Notes: generated from the sequence alone by a model not told the origin. DNA of 64,000 bases from Amoebidium appalachense (GCA_963693365.1 CAVNZM010000017.1:6753034-6817033); one strand, 5' to 3'. Shown: positions 13,195 through 57,897, numbered from the stretch's first letter. A program made the numbers and translations.

Positions 13195-14669
13195 GTTTGG
13201 GGGGTGGAGGGTAGGGTGGGGGGATATTTACGGGTGCTGCCGGTGCAACTGGTGCAGGTGTTGGTGCTGGGGGGGCTGCGGCGGCAGGGGCAGGGGTGGG
13301 GGCAGGGGCTGAGGGGGCAGGGGCAGCAGCAGGCTTGGCCGGGGCATCGCCAGAGTCGGCGTAGGAGGCAAAGGCAGACACATCACCCTTATCCTCTACG
13401 ATGATGCAGAGACCCTTTTTTTGGGGGGGGGGGGTTAGAATGCAGAAAACGGTATGAAGTACAATTACACGATGAGAAACACTGTGCAGAACACAGACAA
13501 AAGCAAACATCCAAGTATGCAACACCAGCAACACGCGCAGTATGTAATATAAGCAGAGCCCATTCCCTGGGGTGGGGTGGGGGTGGGGGGGGGGGGGGGG
13601 GGGGGGGGAGGGTGTACTGTACAGTGGCTTTGTAACGGTTACATATTACAGAAGTGACATAAAAGGATACAAGAAAATCGGCAAAAGAAGAACAACCCAT
13701 CGTCAGGAGAGTTACAAAAGGGTGGGGTAGAAAGGGTGGGAGGAGGAGGAGGAGGAGGAGGTGGTGGTGGTGGTGGTGGGAGGGGGGGGGGGAGGGGGTT
13801 TGAATGCGGAACACAGTACGAAGTACGCATACACGACGAGAAGCATGGTGCAGGACACATGCAAAGGCAAACATTCAAGTATGCAACATCAGCCATGCGC
13901 ACATTATGCGTCATAAGCAGAGCCCATCCTCAGGGAGGGGGAGGGAGGGGGGGAGGGGGGGGGGGGGGGGGGGGGGGGGGGAAGAATGGGATGGGGTGGG
14001 GTGGGGTGGGGTGGGGTGGGGTGGGGGTGAGGGGAGGGGGAGGGGAGGATTCCGGAAACAATTCAAACACTGTGGCAGAAGATTTCAAAAGACGTTGTTG
14101 CATGAAGGGAAAGGATACGATGCATGCGAGGAGAAGGAACACACCGGTTCTATAGCCACAAAGGTTCTATAGCCTGTATGTGTATATATGTGAGCGCACG
14201 CGGACAGCCGTGTATGTGTGTGTGTTTCAGTGTTTGTGGGGGTGTATGTGCATGGGTGCATGGGTGTCTCTGTGTCTGTTATCACTCTCTCTTTTTCTCC
14301 TCCCCCCTCCCCCCCTCTCTCCCAATATGTGCTTGTGCGCGGGCACTGTGAACGTATATGTACATGCATGTATGTCTGCGTGTAAACATGCATGTGTGTG
14401 TCTGTGTGCGCATGTGTCTGCGTGTGCCTGTGTGTGTGCATGCATACGGCTGTGTGCCCCCACCATGTGGCCATGTATCCCTCATGCCCACCTTGCCCAC
14501 AGGCACATCCTTTGTTCCAGCAGGCACCAATATCTTAGCCATGAACCCGTCATCACTGGCCTCAAACTCCATTACCGCCTTGTCTGTCTCGATCTCCGCA
14601 ATCACATCACCTGTGCTCACCTGTTCACACCGTGTGTGAAATTGGTGGGGTGAGGGGTGACACAACGGC

Positions 14670-14726
<57 letters not shown>

Positions 14727-16206
14727 CCCTCCCCCCCCCCTCCCTCCCTCCCTCCCTCCCTCCCTCCCTTCCCCCCCCCCCCTTCCCTCTCTCCCCCCCT
14801 CCCTCCCTCCCCCTCCCCCCCCCCCCCCCCCCCCCCTCCCTCCCCTCTTCCCCCCCCTCCCTCCCCCTCCCCCCCCCCCCCCCCCCCCCTCCCTCCCCTC
14901 CCTCCCTCTCTCTCTCTCTCTTCTTCTTCTTCTTCTTCTTTTTTTTTTTTTTTTTTTGGGGGGGGGGGGGGGAGGTACGAAGTACACATCCACGACGTAC
15001 AAACTGCACATAAAAACCATAATACATCATGACATGCCCATCCTCACAGGAGGCTCAAGTCATCTACAGTACCAGAGTTTGTGATTGGAGGGATAAAGGG
15101 GGAAGAGGAGGTGGGGGGGGGGGGGGGGGGGGGGGGGGGGGAGGGGGGGGGGGGGGGGGAAGAGGGGACACACAGAACCCTTACAAGGATGATCAACGAT
15201 GGACCTTGCATCATGTCACAGACCTTTACATATAATCAATAAGTAGCCACTGTGGGTCGGGGGCAGGGATGGTCGTGTGTGTGTGTGTGTGTGGGGAGGG
15301 GGGGGGGGAGGGGGAGGGGGTGGAGGGTCCGGTGGGGAGCGGGGGGGGGGGGGGGGGGGGGGAGGAAGAGGAGGGGTAGAAGGCAATGAGGGTTGATACA
15401 TGCAGAAGCAGAGAGAAGAGTGATGGGCATGTGTGTGCGTACCTCATCCCCCTCCTTCTTCATCCAGTTTGCAATGTTGCCCTGGGTCATGGTGGGGGAC
15501 AGTGCAGGCATGGCAATCTTCTTGTGTGACGGCAGGTCTGCAAGTAGCAGTAAGTCTCATATGCATATGTCTAAAAGCACTACAACCATCACTAGATATC
15601 GAAACTTTGAAAGAGAGGGGGAGGGAAGGGGGGAAGGGGGGGTGGGGATGGGTGGGTGGGTGGGTGGTGGTGGTGGTGGTGGCGATGGTGGTGGTGGTGG
15701 TGGTGGTGGGGGGGGGGGGGTAGAATGTGTTACAAGCTTCGAAGTGCGCCGGTCTCTATTATTGGTTCCGATCGAAAACGGTGTAAACGGGTTACCCATA
15801 TAAGGCAACTGTGCAAAATCGAAAAAGGTTAAAGTCCCGGTAAGTATTCATGACGGACAACCCAAAGCAGATTTCAAAGAAAAACAGAAGAACGTGCATC
15901 ATAAGATTAGCCCATCCTTGGGGGGCATATGATGAAGTAGAAAAATACCCTTCAAGACCCCCACACCACTCACACAGTGTCCCCACCACATACACACAGA
16001 CAACAAACACAATGAAACACAAAACTAGTGCCAATCATGCACCCCTGACACCGCGTACATGTGCGCAGAACCACATGGAACAGAGACACACACTAACACA
16101 CAGGCCATAGGGCATGCCATGTGTGTACCCTTCAACGGCGGAAAAATGACCATCCAAACCAGTGCTCTTCAATCATCATATCCTTCTTTTTTTTTTTCCC
16201 TCCATT

Positions 16207-16246
<40 letters not shown>

Positions 16247-16561
16247 CCCACAAGTGACGTACCATATCTGGCAAGGGATGCCCGGAAGTGACGGGTGGCA
16301 ATGACAGCGCCCAGGCCAGAAAGACTGAGGAATGTGGGGGTGGTGAGAAGAGAAGGGAGGGGGGGGGGGGGGGGGGGGGAGCGGGGTGATGCCCGAGCAG
16401 CTATCAGGTGAACGATACTAAGTTAGCACCGTGAGAACAAGCAATGCATGTAAAACACCTTTCGACTATGCATGGTATGACCAGAACGCACGGTGGATCT
16501 TAGAAACGTCAAGGGGCTTGATCATATGTGTGCTTGTGCAACGACGCGTTATTCCAAAAAC

Positions 16562-16628
<67 letters not shown>

Positions 16629-17465
16629 TGTGTCTGTGTGTGCATGTGTATGTGTGTATGTGCAAGCAGATGTGTGCGTTATGTGCGTGTGTTTGACCCT
16701 GTGTGTAAACAGAAAAAGGCTATGGGCACAAAACAAAAGAAAACAAAAAACAGATACACAGTTTCAAACACCCTTTAGGCAGTATCTAGCACGATAATTA
16801 TGAGACACGTGGGAGCGTGGATTTCTTACGCTCACGAGTCGATACGCCACACTGAAGGAATTAATGCCGGAGGGAACCGGGAGGAGGGAAAGGGGGAGGC
16901 GGGGGAGGGGAGACAGAGAAAGGGAGAGGGAGAAGGGGGGGGGGGGGGGGGGGGAGAAGCAGTGGAGGCAAGCCCGCACCCGCTCCGACTCAATAAGCAG
17001 CACCAACTTTCTGTTCCACACAGTCTTTTTTCCACTGTTCCACTGTGAACACACCCATGTATGTGCCGTGCACGGCAAACCACAAACGTGCACTGGATTA
17101 CGGGCACGCATCAACACGGATTACCAACCTACCCGCCCACTCACACCGCAAATACTCCAGCTAACGCTCACCTCCAGCTCCACCCCACCACCACCCACCA
17201 GCATGCTTGGGAATTTAAATTTAATGCACACATAATAATAATAATTAAATGCACACATAATAATGATAATTAAGGCACACGTACACGTGCCTGGGTACAC
17301 CCTCCACCCCGACACACAGCCACACCTGCTTGCTGCAGCACGTGCCGTTGCAGTGTGTGTGGCCCCAACACGTGCGCACGTGGTCAGCGTGGCCTTGGCA
17401 AGCGCGGGTGCCTGTCTGCGGGCCAGCCCGGCCACCAGCCGCTGTGTCACTCTTGCTGCCTGCAT
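8103..17465 (-). CDS. DLAT: Pyruvate dehydrogenase complex E2, dihydrolipoyllysine acetyltransferase (12 exons)
   Basis: Twelve minus-strand exons (17465-17326, 16324-16263, 15537-15443, 14620-14492, 13414-13232, 12537-12461, 11979-11912, 11184-11096, 10769-10684, 9891-9675, 9039-8832, 8236-8103) join with consistent phases into 1488 bases, 495 residues plus stop. E2 transfers acetyl groups from pyruvate to CoA in the mitochondrial matrix. Residues 1 to about 65 are Arg/Ala/Ser-rich and lack acidic residues, as in a transit peptide. One lipoyl domain follows ([11 protein letters not shown]; lipoyl lysine K113 in EIETDKA). Next come an Ala/Pro linker (about 155-203), the E1/E3-binding domain (about 204-245, [13 protein letters not shown]) and the catalytic acyltransferase domain (about 275-495). 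The active-site motif is DHRVVDG, with H468 and D472. One lipoyl domain and this length resemble fungal and protist E2. PDHX lacks the active-site histidine, so E2 is the better call. Confidence 0.95.
9111..9164. repeat. Poly-G tract in E2 intron
   Basis: A guanine run of about 54 bases in the intron between E2 exons 10 and 11, followed at 9285-9316 by (GGGT)n and a second G tract. Read in the sense of the gene these are poly-C tracts. Confidence 0.95.
10207..10630. repeat. Fragments of the poly-C/poly-A-tailed dispersed repeat
   Basis: A T-tract then a G-tract (10178-10206) leads into TTAGAATG at 10207, followed by fragments related to the fuller copies near 13.4 and 13.8 kb (for example CACTGTGCAG near 10248). 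The right end, AACAGAGCCCATCATCAGGG, lies at about 10612-10632 beside E2 exon 9. (GT)n/(GC)n and a long G-tract (10462-10495) interrupt it. Confidence 0.55.
11665..11750. repeat. 19-bp minisatellite in E2 intron
   Basis: About four and a half near-perfect head-to-tail copies of a 19-base unit (TCCACCAACATGCTCATTA) lie in the intron between E2 exons 7 and 8. Its translation gives spurious repeat-containing frames. Confidence 0.95.
13434..13570 (-). repeat. Dispersed retroposon-like repeat adjoining the E2 exon 5 acceptor
   Basis: Read on the minus strand, the element runs from GGGAATGGGCTCTGCTTATA to a 3' end of GCATTCTAAC, a C-tract and an A-tract. The next bases are the AG acceptor of E2 exon 5 at 13414. 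A second copy lies at 13799-13938, and reverse-oriented copies occur near 44.2 and 47.9 kb. Confidence 0.75.
13799..13938 (-). repeat. Second copy of the dispersed retroposon-like repeat
   Basis: The sequence parallels the 13434-13570 copy: TTTGAATGC at the left, ACGAAGTACGCATACACGAC, CAAGTATGCAACA, then ATAAGCAGAGCCCATCCTC at the right. It is flanked by G/GGT-rich DNA. It lies in the middle of an intron and is not adjacent to an exon. Confidence 0.75.
14673..14971. repeat. (CT)n, C-rich, CTT and T/G tract cluster in E2 intron
   Basis: (CT)n at 14673-14723 is followed by CCCT-rich DNA, a (CTT)n run near 14921-14941, a T-tract and a G-tract. A partial copy of the dispersed repeat (GTACGAAGTACAC to CCCATCCTCAC) follows at about 14973-15053. 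Confidence 0.9.
15719..15921 (-). repeat. Longer diverged copy of the dispersed repeat
   Basis: The left end has TAGAATGTGTTACAAGCTTC and the right end has GTGCATCATAAGATTAGCCC followed by ATCCTTGGGGGG. These match the termini of the 13.4- and 13.8-kb copies, with about 60 extra internal bases. It lies in the intron between E2 exons 2 and 3. Confidence 0.6.
16563..16625. repeat. (GT)n microsatellite in first E2 introns
   Basis: A perfect dinucleotide run of roughly 30 units between E2 exons 1 and 2, continuing into interrupted GT-rich DNA to about 16700. Confidence 0.95.
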
Positions 17466-19197
17466 TGTGCCTGGGGCGGAGGGGGGGGGGGGGGGGGGGA
17501 AGGGGGGAGGGGGGGGAGGGGGGAGGGGGCGAAGACTCAGTGAGAACCACAGAGGGAGGAAGTGGTGGAAGGATGTGTCCGCAGTGCAGGCTTGTAAACG
17601 TAAGATATAATAAGTGGAATGCAGCGGGGGAAGGGGACGCATAAATTTGCAGTATGAGGGGTTGAGAAACTCTGCCTGCTGTCTGTGGTAGGGAGGGCCC
17701 TGTGTCTTGGAAACTCTGTCGGTATGTTGCAGGCAACCGTTATGAGTGCCTAAATAAAATGTTGTCACACCTGGCCCCAATAAGCATTTAGTGTACATGT
17801 CTGCTTGGGGAGGTGGAAGCAGTTCATTGAAGGCCCAACCTTTTCCCGCCAAGTTAGGACGACAACAACAAATAATGTGGTGCAAAAAAAAAAGTGAAGT
17901 GGGCGGGAGCGAGTTGACTAATGCACATGGGAGTAAACCCTTGCTTTGTTTCAAAAGCTTTCCACACCCTGCAGTACCTCAAAATAGCAGTCGCGTATAT
18001 CTCCTGTGTTCCTTGGTAGGATTGGATGTTTTGAAACGGCCCACGCGAGGAGAGAGTGAGGCTGGCTGGGTTGAAAAAAAACGAAATCCAAAAGCTTTTT
18101 CAGGCTGCAGTGCGGCAGTGGCGCAGAGCAGCGTTGGATAAAGTTTTGGAACAAACACCATATATGGCAGGCATTCAAGAATTCCGTTTACCAATGAAAT
18201 CACCTCAACAATAGCCATATAAAGAGATGAAATATATAAATCAATAATACGTTGTCATAAAGATGTATATATGGTCTATAAAGTGCAACGATTTAACAAT
18301 AACATATTTTATAACTGCTATTTAGTAATTCTATGAACAATACGTGCTGTTATTAGATGGCCGCAATGAATCTTGATTTATTTACTTTTACTTCGCTCAG
18401 ATTCTGGCCAAAGATGCACCCAATCATTGTAATCCAGCCTTTCTTGCGATCCGCCAATCATGTGCCGGCAGCAGAAAGTGGCGCGTGATTACACACCTGA
18501 ACACACGCACGTGTATGAATGGGTGTCCTATGAGGCCCTATGAGTGCTGTTAGGACTGAGGCATGCTACGGCAGAAAGCGCAGGCTCTCGGAAAGGAAGG
18601 GATGGCTGTGTGGAGGCCTGCTGTATGCAGATAAGTCACACTTTGGGTTGCTTCCCGTCGTATATGCAGCTCACATATGCCAATGGGACGACACAACTTT
18701 ACGGTATCGTCGGACATGCATGCGATGGCATGCAGGCGGCCATGGCGCCGGCCGGCCTACTGATATCACCACAGTCACACGTTTATTACCCCACATGTTA
18801 CACTCACCACGGTGTGTTGCCTGGTAGTACGGTCTCTGGAGCCTTCATGATCATCCTCATCATAGCACAGCAGTTGGACAGTAGAATGCAAAACTTTCTC
18901 CTGGTACGGCCTCTGTACCCCCTCCCCCCTCCCCCCCCCCCCCCCCCCCTGCTCCCTGGATGCTGAGTCCCCCCTCGTCCTCTCCCACCCAACCCCCCCC
19001 CCCCCCCCCCTCTTCCCCCCGCCCCGGGGGGCCGCTCAACCCGGCTGCTGGCCCCCCCAACGATATCCCCCCGGCCACCCCTCAGGCATCTATTAGCACC
19101 GGCCAGCAGGACCCAAATACCTCTCTACGTCTGGGAGAAAACGGGCGCCGGCCACGTGCCACTGTGGGGGTGGAGGCCGGTGAGGTGGTGGGGGGGA

Positions 19198-19228
<31 letters not shown>

Positions 19229-19370
19229 ATCGCCTGCCCAGTACTGGTTGGCCCAGTGAAGTATTACTTATCGTATTTAATTTAATAGTGGGTATCACGG
19301 TACATATACATGTGTGCACATAGATCTAGAACAGGACCGGCGCCAAACCACATTATGTATTCTACAAAAG

Positions 19371-19616
19371 CTGAGAATATTTTGCAGAATTATGCAGCGA
19401 AAGCCGAGAATCATTCTGCCTGGAGCAGAAATATTCTGTTTCCACCTTTGTAACAAAATATTCTTAAACCTTCTAAAGGCAGAAGTGTTGTGTTTTGACC
19501 AGAGTTTCCCGAAGCTCTAAATACAGCAGAATATTCTGCAAAAGGCAGAATGATATTCTGCAAAAGCGGAATTATTCTGCAGAAGCTGAATTGTTCTGCA
19601 GAAACCAGAATCATTA
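19371..19616. repeat. Degenerate ~20-bp palindromic tandem repeat rich in AGAATATTCT
   Basis: A cluster of imperfect direct repeats whose unit is itself an inverted repeat of the form GCAGAATnATTCTGCAAAAG. The clearest consecutive units lie at about 19525-19612. Many units contain GAAnnTTC, the inverted form of a heat shock element half-site pair. Whether it has any regulatory role is unknown. Confidence 0.8.
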
Positions 19617-20302
19617 TTAATTGCGCGATATGATGCTGTCGATGTGGCTGGGCCCTACTAGTACCTACACAGACAGTATGGCATGCAGTAGCCTACTTAG
19701 CTAGGTAACTTAACTAATGTTGATATCTCAAGTTACCGGTTTGGATTGAATTTCATTAATATGCTTTATCAGAAGCTATGTATGTACGCCGCCGGCTGGG
19801 TGGCAGTGAGTCAGTGATGATAATAGTAATGAGGAGGATGGCAATGATGCACATATGAAGTATGTAATCTAATTGATGTTATGGCAGCCGCCTTTGGGTC
19901 AAAGTAAGCGGTGGGATCGGATCCCCCCCCCCCTCCCCCCCCCCCCTCCCCTCCCCCCCCCCCCCAACCCACCCACCCACAACCTGTTAGTCTTGAGGGG
20001 GAGGGGGGGGGGGGGGACTTCAAATAACCATGCAGTTGGTATCGACTACCTCCCCTTCTAAATTCAGGGCCGAAAACTAATAGCTACCACGGTCCTTGAT
20101 GTATGAATCAGCTTCAAGTGGTGCTACATGCAACACACAGCGCCGTACTTGCCATGATGATGTGACGTCTGGCCATGGGCTGAAATGCTTTGCTGTCTAG
20201 TATTGCTGGTTCAATTGGGTTAGAGTCTCCACACGCCGTTAAACGGGCAAAGTTTGTAAAAAGACGGGGAGATGGAGAGGGGCAATTTTTCGTTTCTTTT
20301 TT

Positions 20303-20335
<33 letters not shown>

Positions 20336-20466
20336 GGTTTTTTTTCCGGGGGGAGGGGGGGGGGGGGGGGGGCAGGGAGGGGGGGGGGGGGGGGTCTCCC
20401 TCACTTAACGACCTCTGTGGTTTTCTTGGGGAGAGGTTGACACTGAGGACCCACCACGTGCAGCCA

Positions 20467-20508
<42 letters not shown>

Positions 20509-21688
20509 GAAAACCCCACACGGTCACCCCCAACGAACCCGCCCGGCCCATGCACTAACCAACAGGGTATCGATCCTCTTTCTCTATCTCGACTGGGGCC
20601 TCCCGCGGCGAGGCTTACTTGTTGCCTACTCTTTCCATCATATCATCCGGTGTCCGTGGCCCCCGGGCCCTCCAATGGTTACCCTTCCCTGCTCTCCTCT
20701 AGGAAACTTTCCCAACCCCAACTGGGCATTTCCTGCCAAACCTCCCTCAAACACTGTCCCGCACAATAACCTCATGTGCCAAATCCCCCCCCCCCCCCCC
20801 CCCCGGCGGCGGCCTTCCACCCCCCCCTCTGCCCCCTCCACACACACCCACACAGGCACACACCCGGTATTAATACACACGAACACCGCACACAGAGAGC
20901 CTCAGAACTCTTCTGTATAGGTCACGTATGGTGCCGCGTCCGTCCCAAGGCCACATGTGCACATACGGCCACACACACACACCGCCGCACACAGTACATA
21001 CTGTCAGAATGTTACACGGGTGCACGAGAATCGGCATTGTGTCATCTCTAAGTAACTAGGCAGTATCGCAATATCACCGTTGGAACCAGAATGGGCCTGA
21101 ACAAACAAAAAAGAAAGAAAGAAATAAAGTTGAAAATGTAAAAGTCTGGGAGCCAGAAAGGCGAGGTTGGAAAAGATTAAGAACCGGGAAGGGAAACAAA
21201 GCAAATTGAAAAAACGAGGCTGTTTTGGAAGGCTTCGCAAATTTCTATGCGCTGGCAAAGTATCATCCCTAAGGCATGGTGGCCCACTCCCGTTTGCACC
21301 AGCCCCTACATGTTCACGTCACTCGCAACTTGGGTACAAACGTTAGTAAACCCTGTTCTCTCTGGTTATTTAATTTGGCTGGTATCATGCGCCCCATGCG
21401 ATGGTTAGCCATCTGTTACTCAATCAGGTCACACAGTATTTAGGTTTTTTTTTTGGTACGTCCGGTAACTTTTTTTTTTTTTTTTTTTTTTTTTTTGGCC
21501 ATTCTTGGGTGATGGTGAATGGAAAGCACACACCAGAAAGTTGTGTGAATTCATATTTCACTTAGCAATACGGATTTCAGACTGGGCTCTTTGAGAAAAC
21601 TTTGCCAAATGCCACGACAACCATGATGAATGGCATTTGGCAAGTTTCCATACGATAGTATTCCCCCCTCCCCCCCCCCCCCCCCCCC

Positions 21689-21728
<40 letters not shown>

Positions 21729-22345
21729 GGGGCCCCACCACCACCACCACCACTGCCACCACCACCACCACCACCAACTCAAGCTTTAGCCAGTTTAGCT
21801 CCGGTACAGACACCGTGGTAGTATTAAGTGACCGTTGGTGCAAATGTCCAATCCTACCGTGCATGAGTGAGGCATTAAATTTTTTCGCCTCTGCACACCC
21901 CCAAATGTAAACCACGGCAATAATGTTGTTGTACTTTTGTTTCCGCCGACCTCTACTTGTGTCATACTTCAGTTTTTTACGTGTGGAATCTGTTAAACAG
22001 TAGTCACGTACAAATGTACTTCACCTTTTTCATGCGGATGAAAGGTTAATGCGACCGGTCTACGAAGTACATGAACTTGTGACATATAAATGCACTAACA
22101 AACGAAGGAATCAGCTTGAATCAATCCGCCTAAAACAAAGGCGCACTGCACTGCACAACTAAGTGCTGCCTAGGCTATCGCCACGGCCGGTTGTGGTACT
22201 TCTTGATATCTGCTCATAGGGCATGCCTTCTAGCATCCATGTCACAAATAGGGTGCTCCCTGCTCTACAATCCGACTATGTTCGTGTGTGCGCGTACGAT
22301 ATGTATGTGTGCGTAGGAGTTGGGCGGATTTTTTTTTTTTTTTTT

Positions 22346-22384
<39 letters not shown>

Positions 22385-22554
22385 GATCGTTAATGGAAAG
22401 AACAGGAAAGCAAGGCGTGTATCATGCCGATTCGTTGGTAACACGGTTAATTAGTACGGACATGGCAGGGACGTTTTCTTTCCTCTCTTCCTTCCTTCCT
22501 TCCTTCCTTCCTTCTTTCTTTTTCTTTTTCTTTTTTTCTTTGTGTGTGTGTGTG

Positions 22555-22644
22555 TGGGGGGGGGGGGGGGAGGGGGGGGGGGGGGGGGAGGGGGGGTTGG
22601 TGGTGGTGGTGGTGGCGGTGGTGGTACGGTTGTGGTGGTGGTGT

Positions 22645-22723
<79 letters not shown>

Positions 22724-22739
22724 GGGGGGGGGGGGGGGG
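22555..22739. repeat. Poly-G / GGT / (GT) block
   Basis: Several G-tracts, the last about 60 bases with one interruption (22661-22722), are separated by (GGT)n and (GT)n. It is preceded by (CTTC)n and a T-rich run at 22470-22540. This is one of the most extreme G-rich stretches in the window. Confidence 0.93.
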
Positions 22740-23590
22740 ACTCTAATTGGCCATTATTTACCCAGTTTAAATCCCTCCGGCTCAGCCATAAAGCAAACAA
22801 GCTTGGTGTTGATTGGTGTACGGCTAAGGCTCACATGCCAGCTCGTATCTATCAAAAAATACAGACAAGCATTGGCCATGCCGTTTATGTTGGAAAAAAC
22901 ACAGCACGTCATGACTGAGCCAACTCTTTATGGCAATATTGTATAAGCACATGAGCAATGTGCTCTCTAGCCCAACTGCCATTATGCCGAATTCTTTTTA
23001 CTTCCTAACGCTTCTAGCTCTCACATTGCGTCCATAGCAAACATCATCCGTTCATACACAGAGCAGAACCCATGCCGTGTTTTGTAAACACACACACGAA
23101 TAACAAGTGCAAAACACATGTGCCTAAGCTCATAATGTGCTCTCACGACAAAAAGCACTTTGTTTTTGAACCATTCGCATCGCATCAATCGAAACCCACC
23201 AACCCTTATATTATAATTTGAAGCCAACCGTGTTCTCTATCCAGCAGAATCATCTATTTGTTGGCGACAAACACACACGAAAGGTCATATCAGTTCAAAA
23301 TGTCTTATGAAAAGGGTTGACAAACATTCAAGTTAACCAGATAACGATTACTGTCAAACATAATCATCAAACCAATCTGGTGTCAGATCTTGCTAACCAT
23401 TGGGTCATTCGATACTGATTGAACTTCGTTTGTACTCTACTTCAAGGCCCATATTGCAAGATATGCACAATCACCGACAGGACACTTAGCGGCCTTATTG
23501 TTACTAAATTTTGCCATTCGCAATCACACGCTCTACCGTGCTCCTAATATCGTAACACCATTTCTAAATATGGAAATACCACAACCTCGC

Positions 23591-41057
<17,467 letters not shown>

Positions 41058-42156
41058 AGTGGCTGATAAAAGTGGAAACACGACGCAGAGGGTATTAGAA
41101 GAGCAAGCCTATGAGTTTATAAGTAGTATCAAGCGTGACGTGCCGTGGCAGTGTTTCAGATCTTGTGAAGGGCAACCGCGGATGGCACAACGTGCTGCGG
41201 ATCTAAAGCTGACCAAAACTGGGTTGTTATTCAGGAAACGGTCAAGTTTTGCAGCAGGTAGGAAATAAGCATACCAATTGAATATATAATTGACCACACT
41301 AAACTTGTTGTGAGTAAGTTTATGTTTTCTCTATGAAGATCCCATGCTTCGAATCAACGAGTCCTGTCACAAAGTTTCATTTCAACAAGTCGGACTCCAG
41401 CTGCTGTTTCAGTCGGACTGATGCCGCACCAGGCTGCTGGTGCTGATCTAAACAAGATGAGCCTGATTAACCATAAAAAGGTATTTATGGTGTGTTATTA
41501 TTGGCGTATGATTCAAAAGGCGGTGCGCTTTTAGCCAATAACCACGCTAAAGTATGGGTACCCAACCTTCACCTTGAATACATGATATAGCACTTATACC
41601 TGTTGCACAGCACACCAAAACCCCCGGTACTATTTATAATCGGGAAGCTTCTGGATGACAGTTTTCAAGAATATTTCAAACTCTACTTGAAAGTATTTGT
41701 GTCTATTGCAGCAACATTTTTTAGGACCGGTCCTGATGAAATACCAACTTTGTAACACGTTGAAGCTTGATGTTGAGTGGATCATCACCTAGGTGTATAA
41801 GGTCAGGCGACAATATCCAGGATCTTTTGCGCGCCAAAATTGATGTCGCGGCAGGCTGGCGTTGCAGCTGCACACATGCACTTGAGAAAACAGCTTACAC
41901 CGACACGCACATTTTTAGGCCTAAACATCCATCGGTATATGCCGTGTGTTGGCGAAGGAAAAGCACACGAACTGATTTGTTACGGACACACATAATAGCT
42001 TGCTGAGCTACAGTTGGCAGAAGCCCTCGCCACTCCTGGCACGGGTATTTGTAGTGAGGCTCGCCCGTGAGACCCAGAACGTTTGGCTCTGTTCGTTCGT
42101 TCTGGCTGGGCTGGACGGCACACACCACCTCAGCGAGGAGGCTTGCGGCCAGGAAG
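41058..42156. promoter_or_regulatory. Divergent intergenic region (putative bidirectional promoter)
   Basis: This 1.1-kb stretch separates the putative start codons of the minus-strand RhoGEF gene (41057) and the plus-strand NUP85 gene (42157). It is nearly free of microsatellites, unlike the introns on both sides. I cannot point to a specific TATA box or transcription-factor site with confidence. The call is by position only, and the RhoGEF start might lie further upstream. Confidence 0.45.
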
Positions 42157-57270
<15,114 letters not shown>

Positions 57271-57897
57271 ACAGGGCAACACCTGCATGAGTGCTATGTG
57301 TGGTGTGGGCTGCCGCTGGTCGGCTGTGTAAGTGTAGGCGGTAAAGAGAGTGTGAGAGGGTGCTGGTACGCCCATATTCATCATATTCATCACAGTATCC
57401 CCTGTGGTGTGCCTCATGCAGTCAATAAGTTTAGCAACCAGCCATGCTTTGTGTGGACATGGGCAGCACCGCGTTTCGAAGTTAGTTTGTGAGGAACTCT
57501 GTCAGCACTGGTTACGTTGGTCAGATAGTTTTGCGGCAGCCAAATAGCCACGATGCGTGATGGGCCAATCGGAATGTCCCATTTTGTTTACACTTGCATA
57601 TATATCCAGGGAACTGCGTCGACTCAGTACAGGCCTAGGTGGACGTCTCAAGCTCCCAGTTCAGAGTGCCCAATAGTTAGCTGTGAATATGTGCCCCGAG
57701 CTGTCAAGGTCTCAGCCGCCTTTGTATATGCCCTTACTAGTACTAATATTAACATAGGCTAGATCGTATCCAGTTTTAGTTCGTGTTTTTTTTTCTTTTC
57801 TTTTTTTTTCTTTCTTTACTTTCTCTACTTAGGCATCGGCCTTTACTTAGGCATCCACCTCTACTTAGGCCCCTTGAGGGGCAGCTAGAACCCACCC
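57271..57897. other. NUP85 3' flank and leader of the downstream retroelement ORF
   Basis: No exon is seen between the NUP85 stop and the ATG at 57898. It holds ordinary sequence to about 57780, then a T-rich run (57785-57825) and three copies of an 18-base unit beginning ACTTAGGC (57826-57876). The T-rich run and the repeats may belong to the 5' UTR of the retroelement. Confidence 0.5.

Larger units (their letters stand above)
17466..23590. other. Intergenic region between E2 and the RhoGEF 3' end
   Basis: About 6.1 kb holding the E2 5' flank (17466 upward) and the RhoGEF 3' flank. It contains poly-C tracts (18917-18950, 18994-19010, 19922-19965, 20468-20499, 20787-20804, 21662-21726), poly-G tracts (19200-19228, 20313-20392, 22351-22383, 22555-22739) and a palindromic tandem repeat at 19371-19616. 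I see no exon with recognisable domain content. Open frames here are simple-sequence translations or lack support. Confidence 0.5.

Noticed and set aside
41059-41268. Plus-strand frame in the divergent intergenic region
   Set aside because: It has no good start codon, no domain and no splice context, and is within chance length for repeat-free DNA.
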